8,892 bases of DNA from Pseudomonadota bacterium. GTDB lineage: Bacteria > Pseudomonadota > Gammaproteobacteria > Burkholderiales > Burkholderiaceae_C. The position numbers and the translations under genes are program-made. A model generated the notes under the pieces. The model was not told the origin of the DNA, did no database searches, and worked only from the letters and a program-made list of their open reading frames with translations. Positions 6,342-8,892 of the stretch are shown in pieces (position 1 is the stretch's first letter; each line of letters opens with the position of its first letter). Location of the stretch: assembly GCA_018241985.1 (NCBI GenBank), contig JAFECV010000067.1:1-8892 (forward strand), given 5' to 3'.

Positions 6342-7203
6342 AAAGACCCTGACCGTGTCCGCGCCGCGCGAGCTGGTCTGGGCGCTGCTGCTGGACCCGC
6401 AGGTGATGGCCGGCGCCGTGCCCGGCATGAAGTCGATCGAGGTCGTCAGCCCCACCGAGTACGTGGCGGTGATGCACCAGAAAATTTCCTTCATCAGCGC
6501 CAAGTTCAAGCTGCGCACGCATATCGTCGAGCAACGCGCGCCGGAATACCTACGGGCCGAGGGCACCGGCGAGGATGCATCCGTTGCCAGCTCGCTCAAG
6601 CAGCGCAGCGAGATCTTTCTTACGCCTGCGGCCAACGGTGGCACCGAACTACGCACCAAGGTCAACGTGGACCTGCTGGGGCGCCTGGGCACCTTCGGCC
6701 TGTCGGTGATGAAAACCAAGGCCGACCGGTTGTGGGAGGAGTTTGGAGCCAACCTGAAGGCGCGCATTGAGGGGGGAGATGTGCCGACGGCGACCGTCGC
6801 CACCGCGGCAAGTCCCTCGTCGATGGACACAGTCGTCGCCTCCACGGCTGCTCCTGTCGCGCCCACCCCGGTACTGGCTACAGGCGAATCTCCGGCCAGC
6901 GAGTCGGGCACCGCCCGCGCCGCGGCTACCCTGCCCCCCGCCGCGAACCCTGCGGTTGCGCCTGCGCCTGCGCCGTTGGGGGTCTCTGCCGAAGCGCCGG
7001 AGGAGCGCGATCGCAACGGCTGGCTGTCGCGGCTGTTGGGGTTCGGCCGGCCGGCGCGGACGAACCTGGACGCGAAGCCGTCCGGTCGCAGCATCCGCAT
7101 CGAGGTGAGACAGCTCGATCGGACCATCACCGTCGAGTGGCCGGTGGAAGCTGCGGAACAGTGCCGAGACTGGTTGCGCGAGCTGACGAACCACCCGCAA
7201 TGA
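6331..7203 (+). CDS. CoxG-type SRPBCC protein with Ala/Pro linker and C-terminal extension
   Basis: Accessory protein of Mo-hydroxylase operons. CoxG is reported to tether CO dehydrogenase to the membrane in Oligotropha and to handle quinone in actinobacteria, so a role in passing electrons to the respiratory chain is plausible. Residues 1-148 form the SRPBCC (START-like) domain: MEIEKTLTVSAPRELVW, PGMKSIEV, KFKLRTHIVE, a Gly/Ser stretch near 78-95, and TFGLSVMKTKADRLWEEF as the long C-terminal helix. Residues 150-222 are a disordered Ala/Pro/Thr linker. Residues 223-290 form an unrecognised domain: a short amphipathic segment GWLSRLLGFGRP, two predicted strands (SIRIEVRQLD, TITVEWP) and a helix AAEQCRDWLRELTN. 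At 290 residues it is well above a bare CoxG (about 150-200). There is no transmembrane helix. Translationally coupled last gene of the operon. Confidence 0.85.
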   Translation: MEIEKTLTVSAPRELVWALLLDPQVMAGAVPGMKSIEVVSPTEYVAVMHQKISFISAKFKLRTHIVEQRAPEYLRAEGTGEDASVASSLKQRSEIFLTPAANGGTELRTKVNVDLLGRLGTFGLSVMKTKADRLWEEFGANLKARIEGGDVPTATVATAASPSSMDTVVASTAAPVAPTPVLATGESPASESGTARAAATLPPAANPAVAPAPAPLGVSAEAPEERDRNGWLSRLLGFGRPARTNLDAKPSGRSIRIEVRQLDRTITVEWPVEAAEQCRDWLRELTNHPQ

Positions 7204-7359
7204 GGGCGACTTCACCAATGATGGCGAGAGGTGGTGGTACCCCGCGCCGAATCCGCTGTGTTCCGGAAAAGCCACCCTCCGCGTCAAGTTTCCCGTAGAG
7301 GCAGGTGCCTCGATCCCCCTGCAGTGCTGCTGCATTTTTTCAAGAAGAGAGGCTTCTTC
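7204..7359 (+). promoter_or_regulatory. Intergenic region upstream of the binding-protein gene
   Basis: This 156-bp gap holds a TTCCGGAA palindrome (7261-7268), an inverted repeat GAGGCA-GG-TGCCTC (7298-7311), and a hairpin at the ribosome binding site. I see no convincing -35/-10 pair and no terminator with a U-tract, so whether the next gene has its own promoter is open. The inverted repeat could be an operator or a processing hairpin. Confidence 0.45.
7342..7358 (+). promoter_or_regulatory. Hairpin presenting the ribosome binding site of the binding-protein gene
   Basis: AAGAAG (7342-7347) and CTTCTT (7353-7358) pair exactly around the loop AGAGG (7348-7352), which is the Shine-Dalgarno 7 bases before the ATG at 7360. 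The stem is AT-rich, so weak; it may expose or modulate the site rather than hide it. It also supports 7360 as the start. Confidence 0.45.
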
Positions 7360-8526
7360 ATGTTTCGTCGTATCCACTCCCTTCGAACCGTCCGTCGGGC
7401 GCTTGCCCTGAGTCTGCTCGGTGCCGCCGCGCTGGCCCAGGCCGCCGATCTCAAGGTCGGCGTCATCCTGCCGCTGTCGGGACCGGTCTCAGCGCAGGGA
7501 CTGAGTGATGCCAAAGGCATCCAGGCCGGCCTGAAGTTCCAGGACACGGTCAATGGCCACAAGATCACCGTGATCCAGTTGGACGATGCCTCCGATTCGT
7601 CGGTTTCGGCCCGCAACGCGCGCAAGCTGATCGAGCAGGATCATGTCGACGTGCTGATCGGTACCGGCGGTGTTCCAGGCGCGATGGCCATCGCAGCCGT
7701 GGCGCGCGAGACGAAGACGCCGCTGGTCTCGTTCACGCCGTTGAACGTGACCGGCGAGGAAGCGGATTGGGCGAAGACGACGACCCAGTCCGCGTCGACG
7801 ATGATCTCGGCCGTCGTCGGCCAGATGAAACGAGCCGGCGTGAAGACCGTCGGGTACATCGGCTTTTCCGATTCGTGGGGCGACCTCGCCTACGCGAGCC
7901 TGAAGAAGAGCGCCGACGCGGCGGGCATCAAGGTCGTTGCCGATGAACGCTATGCGCGTTCCGACAACTCGGTCACCGGTCAGGCGCTGAAGATCATGGC
8001 CGCGCAACCGGACGCCGTGCTCGGCGGCACGGCGGGCACGCCGGGAGCGCTGCCGTACATCGCACTGCGTGAGCGCGGCTACAAAGGTGCCATCTATGGA
8101 ACCCACGGCCTGCTCGGGCCTGAATTCGTGCGCTTGGTCGGTGCGCCGGGGCAGGACCTGATCGTTCCGACCGGTCCGGCGCTCGTCGGCGACCAGTTGC
8201 CCGACAGCAACCCCAGCAAGACCATCATCGCCAGCTACCGCAAGGCCTACCAGGAGGTCAACGGCGAGCCGCCGACGGACGTGTTTTCGGCGTATGCCTT
8301 CGACGCCTGGCTTGTCGTCGCCCGGGCGGCGGCGAAGGTGCCGGCCAAGCTCGAACCCGGTACGCCGGCCTATCGTGCAGCGTTGCGCGACGCTATCGAT
8401 GCGACCAAGGATTTACCCGCGACCGAGGGCGTGCTGAGCTACAAGCCGGGCACGCCCTATGGGACGGACGAACACTCGGTCGTTCTCGTCAGGCTGGACA
8501 AGTCCAAATGGGTCCTGCTGCCCTGA
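7360..8526 (+). CDS. Periplasmic LivJ-type ABC transporter substrate-binding protein
   Basis: Binds a small ligand in the periplasm for a branched-chain-amino-acid-type (HAAT) ABC importer; family members also carry aromatic acids, amides and urea. The 388-residue product has a signal peptide: positively charged MFRRIHSLRTVRR, hydrophobic core ALALSLLGAAALA, and predicted cleavage after AQA near residue 28. The mature protein starts ADLKVGVILPLSGPVSAQG and follows the Peripla_BP_6 pattern, with KLIEQDHVDVLIGTGG, TPLVSFTP, VGYIGFSDSWGDLAY and AYAFDAWLVVARA. No lipobox cysteine is present, so it is soluble. The ATG at 7360 is preferred over an upstream GTG at 7231 because it begins the signal peptide and has a ribosome binding site. 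No permease or ATPase gene follows; the next gene is opposite in direction, so the partner transporter must be encoded elsewhere. Proximity to the hydroxylase suggests delivery of its substrate, which is inference. Confidence 0.92.
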   Translation: MFRRIHSLRTVRRALALSLLGAAALAQAADLKVGVILPLSGPVSAQGLSDAKGIQAGLKFQDTVNGHKITVIQLDDASDSSVSARNARKLIEQDHVDVLIGTGGVPGAMAIAAVARETKTPLVSFTPLNVTGEEADWAKTTTQSASTMISAVVGQMKRAGVKTVGYIGFSDSWGDLAYASLKKSADAAGIKVVADERYARSDNSVTGQALKIMAAQPDAVLGGTAGTPGALPYIALRERGYKGAIYGTHGLLGPEFVRLVGAPGQDLIVPTGPALVGDQLPDSNPSKTIIASYRKAYQEVNGEPPTDVFSAYAFDAWLVVARAAAKVPAKLEPGTPAYRAALRDAIDATKDLPATEGVLSYKPGTPYGTDEHSVVLVRLDKSKWVLLP

Positions 8527-8534
8527 AGCTGCCG

Positions 8535-8549
8535 TCGACCCGAGGTCGA
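8535..8549. terminator. Short inverted repeat between the convergent binding-protein and chaC genes
   Basis: TCGACC (8535-8540), loop CGA, GGTCGA (8544-8549) form a 6-bp stem in the 33-bp gap between the two converging stop codons. The position suits a bidirectional terminator, but no T-run follows on either side. Confidence 0.4.
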
Positions 8550-8559
8550 ACCGACGTAG

Positions 8560-8892
8560 TCAGGCCGGGCCGCCGTCGGAAGGCGCTCGGCCTTCCGCCA
8601 GCGCCAGCAACCGCTGCAGCGCGTGGTCGTGGATGCCTTGCGCGCGCAGGCCGTGCAGCGTCTGGCGCGCGTAGTCCTGCGTGCTGCCATAGCGCCCGCG
8701 CGAGCGCACGAAGATGTCCTGGTACTGCTTGGGGCTGAGCTCGCCGGTGAAGCTCGGGCTGCGCCGCGACAGCGTGAACGCGAGCGCGCGGACTTCGCCC
8801 TGCGGCGTGCGGCAGGCGAGCCAGCGCGGGTCGTAGACGGCGGACGGCATCTCGCGCTGCCACAGCGTCGCCAGCACGTCGACCGCGTCGCG
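8560..8892 (-). CDS. chaC: ChaC-like glutathione-specific gamma-glutamylcyclotransferase, N-terminal part missing
   Basis: ChaC enzymes degrade cytosolic glutathione to 5-oxoproline and Cys-Gly; older annotation calls them cation-transport regulators. The frame is open to the window edge, leaving the C-terminal 110 residues, which begin RDAVDVLATLWQREMPS. Family-like features are WQREM, VYDPRWLACRT, ALAFTLSRRSPSFTGELS, SRGRYGSTQDYARQT and the closing HALQRLLALAE. The N-terminal YGSL substrate loop and most of the catalytic half lie outside the window. The GTG at 8877 is an internal codon. The gene runs convergently against the binding-protein gene and is probably unrelated to the hydroxylase module. 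Identification is from remembered family patterns, moderately strong. Confidence 0.82.
   Translation of the reverse strand, partial: RDAVDVLATLWQREMPSAVYDPRWLACRTPQGEVRALAFTLSRRSPSFTGELSPKQYQDIFVRSRGRYGSTQDYARQTLHGLRAQGIHDHALQRLLALAEGRAPSDGGPA
8577..8597 (+). terminator. Strong GC hairpin inside the 3' end of chaC, downstream of the binding-protein gene
   Basis: CGGAAGGC (8577-8584), loop GCTCG, GCCTTCCG (8590-8597) form a perfect 8-bp stem 50 bp past the binding-protein stop. It is the strongest hairpin downstream of that gene and could stabilise or end its transcript. No U-tract follows, and it lies within chaC codons, so it may only reflect coding sequence. Confidence 0.4.

Noticed and set aside
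5514..7130. 538-residue open frame on the minus strand opposite the FAD, FeS and CoxG genes
   Set aside because: It crosses three well-supported genes, has Ser/Ala/Arg-rich composition typical of antisense frames in GC-rich DNA, and no recognisable domain.
4972..7203. Carbon monoxide dehydrogenase (coxMSL/coxG) identity suggested by the CoxG gene
   Set aside because: The large subunit lacks both known CO-dehydrogenase active-site loop motifs, and the gene order is L-M-S. CoxG homologues accompany other Mo hydroxylases too.
1..8892. CRISPR array, tRNA, rRNA, insertion sequence, toxin-antitoxin or phage genes
   Set aside because: No regularly spaced repeats, cloverleaf-like sequence, transposase or integrase motifs, or small toxin-antitoxin pairs were seen on either strand.

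Overview
The window is GC-rich bacterial DNA with tightly packed genes. Gene content and protein character suggest a betaproteobacterium, probably in the Burkholderiales. That placement is an inference from protein style; there is no rRNA or other marker gene here.

The left flank (1-1811) holds housekeeping genes. These are the 3' part of msrA (methionine sulfoxide reductase A), a convergent pdxH (pyridoxamine-phosphate oxidase), and a divergent compact MocA-like nucleotidyltransferase of the type that finishes the molybdenum cofactor. The right edge (8560-8892) holds the 3' part of a minus-strand chaC (gamma-glutamylcyclotransferase).

Between them lies a self-contained accessory module (1831-8526). 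A MarR-family regulator on the minus strand faces a four-gene plus-strand operon across an AT-rich intergenic region. The operon encodes a molybdenum hydroxylase of the xanthine dehydrogenase family, in the order large (Mo-pterin), medium (FAD) and small (2x[2Fe-2S]) subunit. A CoxG-type SRPBCC protein with an unusual linker and C-terminal extension follows. The start codons overlap the preceding genes by 8, 4 and 11 bp, so translation is probably coupled. A separate gene 156 bp downstream encodes a secreted LivJ-type ABC substrate-binding protein, without permease or ATPase genes in the window.

The divergent region contains a perfect 16-bp palindrome (TGTTGATTAATCAACA). It overlaps the -10 end and predicted start site of a candidate sigma-70 promoter for the operon, as expected for a MarR operator.

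Reading the module together: an exogenous, possibly aromatic or N-heterocyclic compound may be captured in the periplasm by the binding protein, oxidised in the cytoplasm by the Mo hydroxylase, and sensed by the MarR protein. The MocA-like protein next door could supply the cytosine-dinucleotide cofactor. The substrate cannot be read from the sequence. The motifs argue against carbon monoxide dehydrogenase (AFRGFG in the large subunit) and against 4-hydroxybenzoyl-CoA reductase (no extra 4Fe-4S insertion in the medium subunit). I saw no CRISPR array, tRNA, rRNA, insertion sequence or phage gene.
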